From NCBI RefSeq assembly GCF_023223525.1, contig NZ_JALPRX010000104.1, forward strand, positions 1 to 61,748: DNA of 61,748 nt, read 5' to 3'. Below the pieces are notes generated by a model that saw nothing but the letters and a program-made list of their open reading frames with translations, was not told the DNA's origin and did no database searches. The position numbers were made by a program, and so were the translations under genes. This stretch comes from Roseomonas acroporae (lineage in GTDB: Bacteria; Pseudomonadota; Alphaproteobacteria; Acetobacterales; Acetobacteraceae). Shown here one piece after another: positions 18,614 to 27,703 of this stretch. Numbering within the stretch: position 1 is the first letter of the stretch; each line of letters starts with the position of its first letter.

Positions 18614-19606
18614 CTACTCCAGTCGGATGCCGGCCTGGCGGACGAAGCCCTGCCAGAGATCGCTCTGTGCCGCGAAGAAGGCGGCGAATTCGTCGGGCGT
18701 GTTGGGCGCCGCCTGCAGGTCGGCCGCGCGCAGCCTGGCGGCGAGCTCGGGCTCGGCGATGGCGTCGTTCAGCGCGCGGTTCAGCGCCTCGACGATCGGC
18801 CGCGGCGTGGCCTTCGGCAGGAACACGCCGTTCCATTCGTAGGTCTCGAAGTCCGGCAGCGTCTCCGACAGCGGCGGGACATCCGGCAGCGAGGCCAGCC
18901 GCCCGCGCCCGGTATGCGCGAGCGCCCGCAGCGCGCCGTCCCGCACGAAGGGGGCCGAGACGTTGACGTTGCCGAAGTAGAGCTGCACCTGCCCGGCGAT
19001 CAGGTCGTTCACCGCCGGCGCGCCGCCGCGATAGGGGATGTGGTTGAGCGGCACCCCCGCCCGGCGCGCGAACAGCTCCATCACCAGATGCTGCAGCGAG
19101 CCGTTGCCCGCCGAGGCCGCGTCGAGCCGCCGCTCGCCCGAGCGCGCCAGGGCGACGAGGCCGGCGGCGTCCCGCACCGGCAGCGACGGGTTCACCAGCA
19201 TGAGCTGCGGCACGGAGACGGCGCGGAACACCGGCACGAGATCCCGCCGCGGGTCGTAGGGCAGGTGCCCGAACAGGGCGGGCGTGACCGAGATGCCGGT
19301 GCCGTCGTAAAGCACGGTGTAGCCGTCGGGCGCGGCCTGGACCACGGCGCCGGCGCCGATCGTGCCGGTGGCGCCGGAGCGGTTCTCCACCACGAAGGGC
19401 CTGCCGAGCCTCGCCGCGACCGCGGCGAAGAGCTGCCGCGCGACCAGGTCGGCCGTTCCGCCGGGCGGCCAGGGGACGACGACGCGCACCGGCCGCGCCG
19501 GCCAGGGCTCCTCCGCCCGGGCCTCCTCGATGCGGAGCGGCAGGACCGCCGCCGTGCCGAGCAGCGCGAGCAGGCCACGCCGGGCGATGTTGGCTGGTGC
19601 CGGCAA
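18614..19606 (-). CDS. Bug/TctC-type tripartite tricarboxylate transporter substrate-binding protein
   Basis: A 330-residue periplasmic receptor with a signal peptide (ARRGLLALLG core, cleavage near EARAEEP) and the Bug signatures: PVRVVVPWPPGGTADLVAR, PFVVENRSGA, APDGYTVL and HIPYRGGAPAVNDLIAGQ. It binds carboxylates for TctAB-type transporters. No tctA or tctB gene is in the window, which is common for the many Bug proteins of such bacteria. It is co-transcribed with the COG3618 hydrolase. Confidence 0.94.
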   Translation of the reverse strand: MPAPANIARRGLLALLGTAAVLPLRIEEARAEEPWPARPVRVVVPWPPGGTADLVARQLFAAVAARLGRPFVVENRSGATGTIGAGAVVQAAPDGYTVLYDGTGISVTPALFGHLPYDPRRDLVPVFRAVSVPQLMLVNPSLPVRDAAGLVALARSGERRLDAASAGNGSLQHLVMELFARRAGVPLNHIPYRGGAPAVNDLIAGQVQLYFGNVNVSAPFVRDGALRALAHTGRGRLASLPDVPPLSETLPDFETYEWNGVFLPKATPRPIVEALNRALNDAIAEPELAARLRAADLQAAPNTPDEFAAFFAAQSDLWQGFVRQAGIRLE

Positions 19607-19652
19607 TTCGGTCCTCCCCTGTTGGTGCGCGAAAGGTTGGGCGCGTGGAAAG

Positions 19653-20657
19653 TCAGGCGGCCGCGAGCGCCTCGCCGCCGGTGACCAGCGCCCCCGGCAG
19701 CGCCGGCGCGCGGCCGGCCAGCACCGCGACGATGCTCTCCGCCGCGCCGCAGGCCATGCCGAGCGCGCCGCGCGGCGTGTTGGCCGCGAGATGCGGCGTC
19801 GCGACCACGCGCGGATGGCGGCGCAGCGGGCTCTCGGGGTCGAGCGGCTCGGCGGCGAACACGTCGAGGCCCGCCCAGCGCAGCCGGCCGGAATCGAGCG
19901 CCGCGACCAGCGCCGCCTCCTCGACGATGCCGCCGCGCGCGGTGTGCACGAGAATCGCGCCCTCCGGCAGCAGCGCGAACGCCGCCTCGCCGATCAGGCC
20001 GCGCGTCTCGGCGCTCAGCGGGCAGTGCAGCGACAGCACCTCGGCCCGGCGCAGCAGCGCGGGCAGGTCCGGCACGCGCTCGCCCGGCCCCGGCAGCCCG
20101 CCCGCCGGCAGGTACGGGTCGTGGGCGAGGACGCGCATGCCGAAGGCGTCGGCGAAGCGCGCGACCTTCGAGCCGATCGCGCCATAGCCCACGATCCCGA
20201 GCGTGACGCCCTCGATGTCGCGCGTCATGCGCGAGGTCTTCTCCCAGCGCCCGGCCTGCATGCCCTCGACGACCGAGGGCAGATCCTTGAGCAGCGGCAG
20301 CATCAGGGCCATGGCGTGCTCGGCGACCGACCGCGAATTGGCGCCGGCCGCGCGGGTGACGGTCAGGCCGTGCCGGCTGGCCGCCGCGACGTCGATGCCG
20401 TCGATGCCGGCGCCGTGCCGCGCGATCACCCGCAACGCCGGCGCCGCGGCCAGCATCACCGCCTCCGTGACCGCGCCGTGCCGGTGCAGGATGGCGACCG
20501 GCCGGTACTCCCGCACCTGCCGGATCAGCTCGGCCTCGCTCGGGTAGTTGCCGGTGCAGCGGACCACGTAGCCCGCCTCCCCGAGCAGCGCCGTGGCGGC
20601 GGGCGCCAGCGCCGCGCCGGTGACGAGCACGTCGCGGGCCTGATCTGTCGGGCGCAT
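19653..20657 (-). CDS. D-isomer-specific 2-hydroxyacid dehydrogenase family protein
   Basis: A 334-residue NAD-binding oxidoreductase with the Rossmann motif GIVGYGAIGSK and the catalytic triad of the family: Arg in HTARGGIV, Glu in FAAEPLDP and His in ATPHLAANT. It resembles D-3-phosphoglycerate dehydrogenase without the regulatory domains and hydroxypyruvate reductases. The frame is open further upstream to 20744, but that part overlaps a palindromic region, so the start at 20657 (MRPTDQARDVLVTG) is preferred; a GGAGG element sits about 14 bases upstream. It leads the three-gene unit with the Bug receptor and hydrolase. Confidence 0.88.
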   Translation of the reverse strand: MRPTDQARDVLVTGAALAPAATALLGEAGYVVRCTGNYPSEAELIRQVREYRPVAILHRHGAVTEAVMLAAAPALRVIARHGAGIDGIDVAAASRHGLTVTRAAGANSRSVAEHAMALMLPLLKDLPSVVEGMQAGRWEKTSRMTRDIEGVTLGIVGYGAIGSKVARFADAFGMRVLAHDPYLPAGGLPGPGERVPDLPALLRRAEVLSLHCPLSAETRGLIGEAAFALLPEGAILVHTARGGIVEEAALVAALDSGRLRWAGLDVFAAEPLDPESPLRRHPRVVATPHLAANTPRGALGMACGAAESIVAVLAGRAPALPGALVTGGEALAAA

Positions 20658-21025
20658 GGGCAGGTACCGCTTCCTCCGTTTCGCCGCGACCGTCCGGGCC
20701 GCCGGCATGGGGATGAGAACACCAGGGTTTCCGGAAAAACGCAATAGCGTTGCGTTTTTCCGGCGGCCGCTTGCGCGGCGCTCGCTGCGCGCATGGCCGC
20801 GACGCGGTGCAGAAGGTCACCAGGGGCGCCGACGCGCCCCCTTCCGCAGCGCAGCCGCAGGGGGCAGCGAAGGACATCGGCGCGCTGCTCCCGGTCAGCG
20901 GCGGAAGATGTCGGCGCCGAGGGCGTTGGCGCCGAGGCTTGCGGCGGCGACGTCGAGACGCCCGACATGGTCACGCGGCAGGCCGCTCCGGTGGCCGGGT
21001 CAGCCGAAGGCGCCGGAGATGCGCC
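20658..21025. other. 368-bp intergenic stretch with palindrome and possible gene relic
   Basis: It holds the long palindrome described separately and a GC-rich stretch. On the minus strand, 20900-21025 can be read as a short protein-like tail that ends GANALGADIFRR just before a stop. It has no start, no length and no family match I know, so it may be the remnant of a lost gene. Confidence 0.4.
20731..20763. terminator. strong bidirectional stem-loop, 14-bp arms
   Basis: A perfect inverted repeat with arms CCGGAAAAACGCAA and TTGCGTTTTTCCGG and a 5-base loop. The arm contains a run of five A or T, so it could act as an intrinsic terminator in either direction. It lies downstream of the molybdopterin fusion gene and upstream of the dehydrogenase gene, and would separate the two transcription units. 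Confidence 0.65.
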
Positions 21026-24000
21026 TCAGGCATCAAGCACGAGGTCACTGGCCGGCACGGCCCGGCAGGTGAGGCAGAGACCGGGGTCCTCGGCCTCGAT
21101 CGCGGCGAGGTAGCGTATCTCGCCGGCCAGCCGCGCCACGGCGCAGCTCTCGCACTGGCCGACGCGGCAGCCGCCGGGCAGGCGCAGCCCGGCCGCCTCG
21201 GCGAAGCCGAGCAGCGGCCCGTCGGCGGCCTGCCAGCGCAGGGTGCGTCCGGAGCGGCGGAAGGTGACCGAGAACGGCCCGGCGGGGCCCGCCGCCACGT
21301 CGCCGCCGGCGGCGTGGAAGGTTTCCTGGAAGATCTCGAAGCGCGGCACGCCGCGCGCGGCGAGGCCGGCGGCGAGGTCGCGTAGCATCGTCTCCGGCCC
21401 GCACAGGTAGAAGCGGGCGCGCGCCGCGATCAGCGCCGGCGCAACGTCGGCGGCGGTGATGCGGCCGTGCCGGTCGAAGTCGCGCCCCGCCCGTTCCCCG
21501 CCGCGCGGCCGGCTGTAGTGGTCGACGATCCGCAGTGTCGGCAGCAGCGCGGTGAGGGCGCGCAGCCGCTCGCGGAAGGCGTGGCCGGCGCCGTCGCGGT
21601 TGCCGTAGTGCAGCACCACGCGCGGCGGGTCCGGCCGTCCGACCAGGGATTCGAGATAGCCGAGGAAGGGCGTGATGCCGATGCCGGCGGCCAGCAGCAC
21701 CACCGGGAAGGGCGCGTCCAGGGGGATGGTGAAGCGCCCGTCCGGCTGCCGCGCCTCGACCCGGTCGCCGGGCGCCAGCCCCTGCGTGATGCGGGTGGAG
21801 GCGAGGCCGGACACCGCCGCGCCGTCCGCGTCCCGCCCCACCACGCGCCTGACGGTGATGCGGTAGTCGCGCCGCCCGGCGGGGCCGGAGAGCGAGTAGG
21901 CGCGGGTGACCGGCACGCCGTCGGGCCCGGGCAGGCGGATCGTCAGGTGCTGGCCGGGGCGATAGTCCGGCAGCGCGCCGCCATCCGCCGCGGCGAGGCG
22001 GAGCGAGACCACGCCCTCGGCCTCGGGCTCCACCGCCGCGACCCGGAATTCGCGGAAGTCCGGCCAGCCCAGGCCGGGGCCGGCGCGTGTCGCCTCGCAG
22101 GCGATGCCGCGCATCGGCACGGAGCCGCTGACCGGATCGGCATGGTCGTCGGCGACCAGCGCGTTGTAGCTGCTGCCGGCCGCCCCCGCCTGGACGTAGC
22201 CGGGCAGGCCGAGATCGGGACAGCCCTCCCACCAGCCGTATTCGGCGACCACGACGCCGGGATGCAGAGTCGCGTCCAGCCGGGCGCGGAAGCGCGCCGC
22301 GCCGGCCCGGGTGCGGATCGCCAGCCAGTCGCCCTCGGCCACGTCGCGCGCCGCCGCCGCCGCCGGGTGCAGCGCCGCCCAGGGTTCGGGCACGCGCCGG
22401 CGCAGCGAGGCGATGCCGCGATGCTGGCTGTGGCAGAAATAGCCGTCCTTGGCCGTGGTGAGCAGGAGCGGCAGGCCGGGGCCGGGCGCGTCGGGCGGCG
22501 GCACGTGGCGGGGCAGCGGCGGCTGGCCGTGGCGGAGCAGCGTCTCCGAGTAGATCTCCACCAGCCCGCTCGGTGTCGCGAAGGCCGGCTCGCCGCGCGC
22601 GCGCCGGGCGGCGAAGCGGCGCTCCTCGCGCGGCAGCGCCACGCGCCGGCCGGCCGGGTGGCGGCGCAGCGTGGCGACGTCGAGCCCGAGCGGCGCGAGC
22701 TGGTGGTTCCAGCCGGCCTCGACATCGCCGCCGAAGAAGGCGTCGCCATGGCCGAGCCGCACCGCCAGATCGAACACGATCTCGAGGTCGGACCGGCTCT
22801 CGCCGAGCGGCGGGACCATGCGCGGGCGCAGCTGCACCAATTCCTCGGAGGCGGCGTCCAGTTCGAAGCCGAGGCGCAGCCCCTCGCGCTCCCACGGGCT
22901 GTTCACCGGCAGCAGGATGTCGGCGAAGCGCGCGGCCGGCGTCTCGTACAGGTCGCAGTGGACGTGGAATTCCAGCGCCGCCAGCGCCGCCTCGGTGCGG
23001 GCGGGATCGGGCTGGGAGACCAGCAGGTTGGCGCCGAAGGAGAGCAGCGCCCGCACGGCGTAGGGGCGGCGCTCCAGGATCGCGGCGCAGAGATCGGCGG
23101 CCGTGACCCAGCCGCGCGCCGGCGGGCCGAGCGGCCGCGCCGCCAGCCCCAGCGCCTTCGCGGCCTGGGCCGGGGCGAGCAGGCCCGGCGGGTTGGCCGG
23201 GTTGGCGGGCAGGCGCGGGAATTGCCGGTTGCCGCCGGTCCGGTCCAGGCTGCCGGTCAGCGCGTAGAGCACGGCGATGGCACGGTCGGTCTGGGTCGCG
23301 TTGGCGCTCTGGCCGATGCCGGTCCAGCCGTAGTAGCTGATGCGCCGGGCGGCGCCGATCGCCGCGGCGGCGGCGCGCAGCGCCGTTTCCGGCACGCCGG
23401 TGGCGTCGGCGACGCGCCCCGGCGTCCAGGCGGCGCAGGCTTCCGCCAGCAGGTCGAAGGCGGGGCGGCAGGCGATGTCGGCGCCGTCGGCGCCGTGGAG
23501 GCGATGGCGGCCGCGCAGCGCGAGGCGTCCGGCCTGCGGCGCCGCTTCCGGATGGCAGGGGTTCAGGGCGTGCGGCGTGCCCGTCGCCGCGTCCAGCACC
23601 ACCGGCCGGTCGGGCGGGCCGGACAGGCCGAGCGTGCCGGCGCGCAGCAGCAGGCCGTCATCCTCCCGCACCAGGCAGGGTGCGTTGGTCCATTCACGCA
23701 GGAAGGCGGCGTCGATCCGGCCCTCGTCGATCAGCAGCCCGGCCAGTCCGAGAGCCAGCGCCGCGTCGGTGCCGGGCAGCGGCTGCAGCCAGTGATCGGC
23801 CTGCGCGGCGTGGGCGGTGCGGCGCGGGTCCACCACCAGCAGTCGCGCCCCCTTCGCGCGGCCCTCGGCGATGGCGCCGGCCGCGGCGAGCCAGGCATTG
23901 GCGGGGTTGTGTCCCCAGAGCAGGATCAGCTCGGCATTCGCGTAGTCCGGCGTGCCGATTCCGGCCCCGAAGGTGAAGGCGTGGGCGAAATCCTTGTGCC

Positions 24001-24466
24001 AGTTGCAGATCTCGGTGGCGTAGGCGGTGTTGGGGCTGCCGAAGACGCGGATGAGGCGCTCGATCCATTCGATCGAATCCGAGATCGGCGTGGCGGAGGG
24101 CGAGGTGACGGCGAAGCCGACCGCCTCGGCGCCGCTCTCCGCGCGGATGGCGCCGAGGCGCGCGGCGATCTCCGCCATGGCCGCGTCCCAGCCGATCGGC
24201 TCCCAGCCCGGATCGGCCGCGCCCTTCGGCCGGGTGCGCCGCAGCGGCGTGGCGAGGCGGCGGGAGCCGTGCGCGATCTCCGGCGCCGCGCGCCCCTTGG
24301 CGCACAGGGCGCGGCCGGTCGGGTGGTCCGGGTCCGGCTCGACCCGCACCAGCCGGCCGGCCTCGACCGTGTTGCGCGTGCCGCAGCGGGAGCGGCAGAG
24401 GGTGCAGAAGCCGGGCAGCGTGGCGGGCGCGGCGCCGCGCCGCCGGTCGTCGTCAGCGCCGTCCAT
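21026..24466 (-). CDS. molybdopterin oxidoreductase fused to ferredoxin reductase and 2Fe-2S ferredoxin
   Basis: One 1146-residue chain with three parts. Residues 1-795 are a DMSO-reductase-family subunit. A 4Fe-4S site (Cys21, Cys24, Cys28, Cys55) is followed by the three molybdopterin domains and the dinucleotide-binding C-terminal domain; the likely Mo ligand is Cys154 in EICNWH. Residues about 803-1050 form a flavin/NAD(P)H reductase (RAYSLSGP flavin motif, LLAAGIGITPFLGY, YLCGPETML). Residues about 1063-1146 are a plant-type ferredoxin (Cys1100, Cys1105, Cys1108, Cys1134). Such self-contained electron supply resembles assimilatory nitrate reductases, but the substrate is unknown. No signal peptide, so it is cytoplasmic. 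It is divergent from the sarcosine-oxidase-type gene. Confidence 0.92.
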   Translation of the reverse strand: MDGADDDRRRGAAPATLPGFCTLCRSRCGTRNTVEAGRLVRVEPDPDHPTGRALCAKGRAAPEIAHGSRRLATPLRRTRPKGAADPGWEPIGWDAAMAEIAARLGAIRAESGAEAVGFAVTSPSATPISDSIEWIERLIRVFGSPNTAYATEICNWHKDFAHAFTFGAGIGTPDYANAELILLWGHNPANAWLAAAGAIAEGRAKGARLLVVDPRRTAHAAQADHWLQPLPGTDAALALGLAGLLIDEGRIDAAFLREWTNAPCLVREDDGLLLRAGTLGLSGPPDRPVVLDAATGTPHALNPCHPEAAPQAGRLALRGRHRLHGADGADIACRPAFDLLAEACAAWTPGRVADATGVPETALRAAAAAIGAARRISYYGWTGIGQSANATQTDRAIAVLYALTGSLDRTGGNRQFPRLPANPANPPGLLAPAQAAKALGLAARPLGPPARGWVTAADLCAAILERRPYAVRALLSFGANLLVSQPDPARTEAALAALEFHVHCDLYETPAARFADILLPVNSPWEREGLRLGFELDAASEELVQLRPRMVPPLGESRSDLEIVFDLAVRLGHGDAFFGGDVEAGWNHQLAPLGLDVATLRRHPAGRRVALPREERRFAARRARGEPAFATPSGLVEIYSETLLRHGQPPLPRHVPPPDAPGPGLPLLLTTAKDGYFCHSQHRGIASLRRRVPEPWAALHPAAAAARDVAEGDWLAIRTRAGAARFRARLDATLHPGVVVAEYGWWEGCPDLGLPGYVQAGAAGSSYNALVADDHADPVSGSVPMRGIACEATRAGPGLGWPDFREFRVAAVEPEAEGVVSLRLAAADGGALPDYRPGQHLTIRLPGPDGVPVTRAYSLSGPAGRRDYRITVRRVVGRDADGAAVSGLASTRITQGLAPGDRVEARQPDGRFTIPLDAPFPVVLLAAGIGITPFLGYLESLVGRPDPPRVVLHYGNRDGAGHAFRERLRALTALLPTLRIVDHYSRPRGGERAGRDFDRHGRITAADVAPALIAARARFYLCGPETMLRDLAAGLAARGVPRFEIFQETFHAAGGDVAAGPAGPFSVTFRRSGRTLRWQAADGPLLGFAEAAGLRLPGGCRVGQCESCAVARLAGEIRYLAAIEAEDPGLCLTCRAVPASDLVLDA

Positions 24467-24611
24467 CGGTCGCGCCTCTCCTGGCCGGCGGGCATCCTAC
24501 CGCGCCGGGCGGACCGGCGCATCGCGCGGCGTCGGCCGGCACGCGGACCCGCGCGCCGACGCTGCGATTTTGGCAGCTTCCGCGCACGCCGGCGGCGGAG
24601 GGAACGGAGAG

Positions 24612-25760
24612 ATGGCCATGCGCTACGACGTCATCGTGGTCGGGATCGGCGGGATGGGCAGCGCGGCGGCGTGGCAGCTCGCCCGGCGCGGCCGGCGCGT
24701 GCTGGGGCTGGAGCGCTACGACATCCCGCACGCCATGGGCTCCTCGCACGGCATCAGCCGAATCATCCGGCTGCCCTACTACGAGGACCCGGCCTACGTG
24801 CCGCTGCTGCGCCGCGCCTACGCGCTCTGGCGCGAGATCGAGGCGGCGAGCGGCGCGGAGCTGCTCGTCGCCACCGGCTCGATCGATGGCGGCCCCGAGG
24901 ACGGGCCGCTGTTCAACGGCGCGCTCGCCTCGGCGCGGCTGCACGGCCTGCCACACGAGGTGCTGACGGCCGACGCGGTGAACGCCCGCTTCCCCGCCTA
25001 CCGCCTGCCCGCCGGCACGCGGGCGGTGTTCCAGGCCGAGGGCGGGCTGATCGCCAGCGAGCGCGCCATCGTCGCGCATGTGCGCGCGGCGCAGTCGCTC
25101 GGCGCCGAGATCCACGCCCGCGAGCCGGTGCGCGAATGGCGCGCGACGCCGGCGGGCGGCGTGGTGGTGAAGACGGAGCAGGGACGCTACGAGGCGGAGC
25201 GGCTGGTCCTCGCGGCCGGGGCCTGGATGGGGGCGATGGTGCCGGGCCTCGCGCGCCTCGCCGTGCCGGAGCGGCAGGTCCTCGCCTGGCTGCAGCCCGA
25301 CGACCCGTCGCTGTTCGACCACGCCCGCTTCCCGGTCTTCAACCTCGACGTGGCCGAGGGACGCTACTACGGCTTCCCGATCTACGAGGTGCCGGGCTTC
25401 AAGTTCGGGCGCTACCATCATCTCGGCGAGACCGGCGCGCCCGAGGATCTGCGACGCGAGCCGGATGCGCGCGACGAGGCGCTGCTGCGCGACTTCGCCG
25501 CCCGCTACTTCCCGGCCGGCAACGGCCCGACCATGGCGCTGCGCTCCTGCCTGTTCACCAACACGCCCGACGGGCACTTCGTCCTCGACCGCCTGCCCGG
25601 GCAGGAGCAGGTGGTGGTGGCCTCGCCCTGCTCGGGTCACGGCTACAAATTCTGCTCGGTGATCGGCGAGATCCTGGCCGACCTCGCGACCGGCGACGGC
25701 ACCACCCGGCACGACATCGGCTTCCTCGACCTGCGTCGCCCGGCGCTGGCCGCGGCCTGA
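24612..25760 (+). CDS. solA: monomeric sarcosine oxidase/N-methyltryptophan oxidase family flavoenzyme
   Basis: A 382-residue FAD enzyme. The dinucleotide motif is at the N-terminus (VIVVGIGGMGSAAAWQLARR), with the family motifs SSHGISRIIRLPYYE and, near the C-terminus, ASPCSGHGYKF, whose cysteine is the covalent flavin attachment site in this family. It would oxidise a secondary amine (N-methyl amino acid or cyclic amine) with oxygen, releasing peroxide. An upstream GGAG places the start at 24612; the second ATG six bases later is also possible. It is transcribed away from the molybdopterin fusion gene. The exact amine is unknown. Confidence 0.92.
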   Translation: MAMRYDVIVVGIGGMGSAAAWQLARRGRRVLGLERYDIPHAMGSSHGISRIIRLPYYEDPAYVPLLRRAYALWREIEAASGAELLVATGSIDGGPEDGPLFNGALASARLHGLPHEVLTADAVNARFPAYRLPAGTRAVFQAEGGLIASERAIVAHVRAAQSLGAEIHAREPVREWRATPAGGVVVKTEQGRYEAERLVLAAGAWMGAMVPGLARLAVPERQVLAWLQPDDPSLFDHARFPVFNLDVAEGRYYGFPIYEVPGFKFGRYHHLGETGAPEDLRREPDARDEALLRDFAARYFPAGNGPTMALRSCLFTNTPDGHFVLDRLPGQEQVVVASPCSGHGYKFCSVIGEILADLATGDGTTRHDIGFLDLRRPALAAA

Positions 25761-25774
25761 CGCCGCGATGGCCA

Positions 25775-25793
25775 CCGGCCCGCCCCGGGCCGG
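25775..25793. terminator. GC-rich stem-loop between convergent genes
   Basis: A perfect 8-bp inverted repeat (CCGGCCCG and CGGGCCGG, 3-base loop) in the 116-bp gap between the convergent solA-type gene and the PF06684 gene. It lacks a T-run, so termination is inferred from position and stem strength. Confidence 0.45.
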
Positions 25794-25876
25794 CGGCGGG
25801 CTTCGGCCCCGTTCCTCTCGGCCAGCCCCGTCCCCCCGGCGGCGCCCCGGCGCCGCCCGGCGAACGGTGCGGTCGT

Positions 25877-26473
25877 TCAGCGCAGCCCGTCCTTGCCCAC
25901 CACCTCCTCCACCCGCAGCCCGCCGATGCGCGGCGCCGGCCGGCCGGAATCGGTGATCACCACCGCGACCACGATCTCGTCGCGGCGCGGCGCGTCCGGC
26001 ACGCGCACCTCCATCGCGTCGAAATGGCTGCGGACATAGGCCGCGTCCTTGTGCCCGAGCGGCACGTCGATCGCGGCGCCCATGCCGCCGCGCTTCTTGG
26101 CGCTCGGGATCAGCGCGGCGCCGCGCTCCACGGCGCGGCGCAGCGGCGCGCCGAGCTTCGGGTGCAGGATGGCGCCGGCATGCTCCAGCTCGCCATCCTC
26201 GCCGACGATGGCCGCCTTGCCGAAGCTCTCCACCTGCCCGGGCGAGACGCCCAGCGCCGCCACCGCCCGCTCGCCGAGCAGGGCGCCGAGCGCCTCGCCG
26301 ATGGCGTAGAGCCCGGACAGGTCGTCTGCGAAGCGCCCGGCACAGGGGTTGCGCACCACCGCCAGCGCCGCCGCCTTGCGGGTCGGCGGCGAGACGGGCC
26401 GGCCGCCCTCGTCGCAGGTGTCCTCGACCACCGTCAGCAGCTTGCGGATGGCGAGGCCGGATCCGGTCTCCAT
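25877..26473 (-). CDS. amino acid synthesis family protein (PF06684-type)
   Basis: A 198-residue protein that I place in the poorly characterised PF06684 family from its layout: IRKLLTVVEDTCDEGGRPV near the start, a central KAAIVGEDGELEHAGAILHP and a C-terminal VVAVVITDSGRP. The family's biochemical role is not established. It often sits beside amidohydrolases, as here, 33 bp after the enamidase gene. The start at 26473 is preferred because a GGGGG run lies nine bases upstream; an ATG at 26482 has no spacing for one. It ends the transporter operon. Confidence 0.8.
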   Translation of the reverse strand: METGSGLAIRKLLTVVEDTCDEGGRPVSPPTRKAAALAVVRNPCAGRFADDLSGLYAIGEALGALLGERAVAALGVSPGQVESFGKAAIVGEDGELEHAGAILHPKLGAPLRRAVERGAALIPSAKKRGGMGAAIDVPLGHKDAAYVRSHFDAMEVRVPDAPRRDEIVVAVVITDSGRPAPRIGGLRVEEVVGKDGLR

Positions 26474-26480
26474 GGCGTTC

Positions 26481-26522
26481 ATCCCCCGAGAGTCATTCCC
26501 CGACGATCATTCGCCGACGATC
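26481..26522. repeat. 14-bp unit repeated three times over a stop/start junction
   Basis: Three consecutive 14-mers (26481-26494, 26495-26508, 26509-26522) share the pattern ATTCCCCGACGATC; the two inner units differ by one base. The copies span the enamidase stop codon and the start region of the next gene, and on the minus strand each unit carries a TGA at its edge. Confidence 0.8.
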
Positions 26523-27703
26523 GTTGGCACGCGCTCGGCCGGCGGCGTGTTGCGGCTGCGGCGGCAGCGGACGATGCCGTCGATCACCACCATGCCCACC
26601 CCCGGCAGGTCGCCCTTGCGGATGCTGTCCAGCAGGTCGCTGCCGTCGCTGTGCTGGGCGCGGTCCATCAGCAGGAAGTCCGCCGCGCGGCCCGGCTCGA
26701 TCAGTCCGCAATCCAGCCCGCGCAGCCGCGCCGTGTTGCCGGTGGCGCAGGCGAAGACCTGCTCGGCCGGCGTGTCGCCGACCGAGGCGAGCAGCGCGAT
26801 CATCCGCAGCATGCCGAGCGGCTGCGCGCCGGAGCCGGCCGGCGCGTCGGTGCCGAGGATGACGCGGGAAAGCTGCCCCAGCTCCCTGGCGAAGCGCAGC
26901 GCCGAGAGGCCGGCCAGCTCGTTGCCGTTGTGCACGATCTCGATGCCGCGCCCGCAGCCCTCGCAGAGGCAGCGTATCTGACGCAGCGGCAGGCTGGTGT
27001 GGCCGCCATTGATGTGGCCGATCACGTCGGCATCGGCCTCCAGCACCGTGTCGGCGTCGATGTAGCCGGAGCCGGGCACGCTCGGCCCGCCCGTGTGGAT
27101 GGTGCTGCGGATGCCGTGCCGGCGTGCCCAGGCCACCATCCGCCGCGCCTCCCGCCCGGCCTTGACCGTGCCGAGGCCGATCTCGCCCAGCAGCGTGACG
27201 CCGGCCGCCGCCAGCTCGGCGAAGTCCTGCTCCTCCATCCCCTGCTCGATGATCGGCGCGCCGGCGACCACCTTCACCCCGCTCGGGCGGAAATTGGCGA
27301 AGGCGCGCTGCGCCGTGATCGCCAGCGCCTTGACGCCCACGATGTCGCGCGGCCGGCCCGGCAGATGGGTCTCGCCGGCGGAGATCATGGTGGTGACGCC
27401 GCCATGCAGGCAGGAATCGATCCAGCCGAGCTGGTTCTGCCGCGGTGTCCAGTCGCCGAACACCGGGTGGACGTGGCTGTCGACCAGCCCGGGCGAGAGG
27501 GCGCAGCCCTGCGCGTCGATGACGACCGAGGCGCCTTCCGTGTCGCAGTCGGCGGCGCGGCCGCAGGCGGCGATGCGCCCGTCCACCGCCACCACCGTGT
27601 CGGCGTCGAGGATCGGCCGCTCCAGCGCGCCCGAGAGCAGCAGGCCGATGTTGCGGATCACCATCTTGCCGCGCCCGGTCTCCGGGCCGCCGGGCAGGCT
27701 CAT
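26507..27703 (-). CDS. enamidase-like amidohydrolase (6-oxo-tetrahydronicotinate hydrolase family)
   Basis: A 398-residue amidohydrolase closely resembling Eubacterium barkeri enamidase of nicotinate fermentation. Shared stretches I recognise are HGGVTTMISAG, GVKALAITAQ, the GEIGLGTVK segment with the metal-bridging Glu174, HINGGHTS, and the C-terminal SRNTPPAER. Metal and catalytic residues are His77, His79, Glu174, His203, His230 and Asp286. The known enzyme opens the ring of a cyclic enamide to give 2-formylglutarate and ammonia; the substrate here may be another cyclic amide. Its ATG overlaps the stop of the permease gene, so uptake and hydrolysis appear coupled. Confidence 0.85.
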   Translation of the reverse strand: MSLPGGPETGRGKMVIRNIGLLLSGALERPILDADTVVAVDGRIAACGRAADCDTEGASVVIDAQGCALSPGLVDSHVHPVFGDWTPRQNQLGWIDSCLHGGVTTMISAGETHLPGRPRDIVGVKALAITAQRAFANFRPSGVKVVAGAPIIEQGMEEQDFAELAAAGVTLLGEIGLGTVKAGREARRMVAWARRHGIRSTIHTGGPSVPGSGYIDADTVLEADADVIGHINGGHTSLPLRQIRCLCEGCGRGIEIVHNGNELAGLSALRFARELGQLSRVILGTDAPAGSGAQPLGMLRMIALLASVGDTPAEQVFACATGNTARLRGLDCGLIEPGRAADFLLMDRAQHSDGSDLLDSIRKGDLPGVGMVVIDGIVRCRRSRNTPPAERVPTIVGE

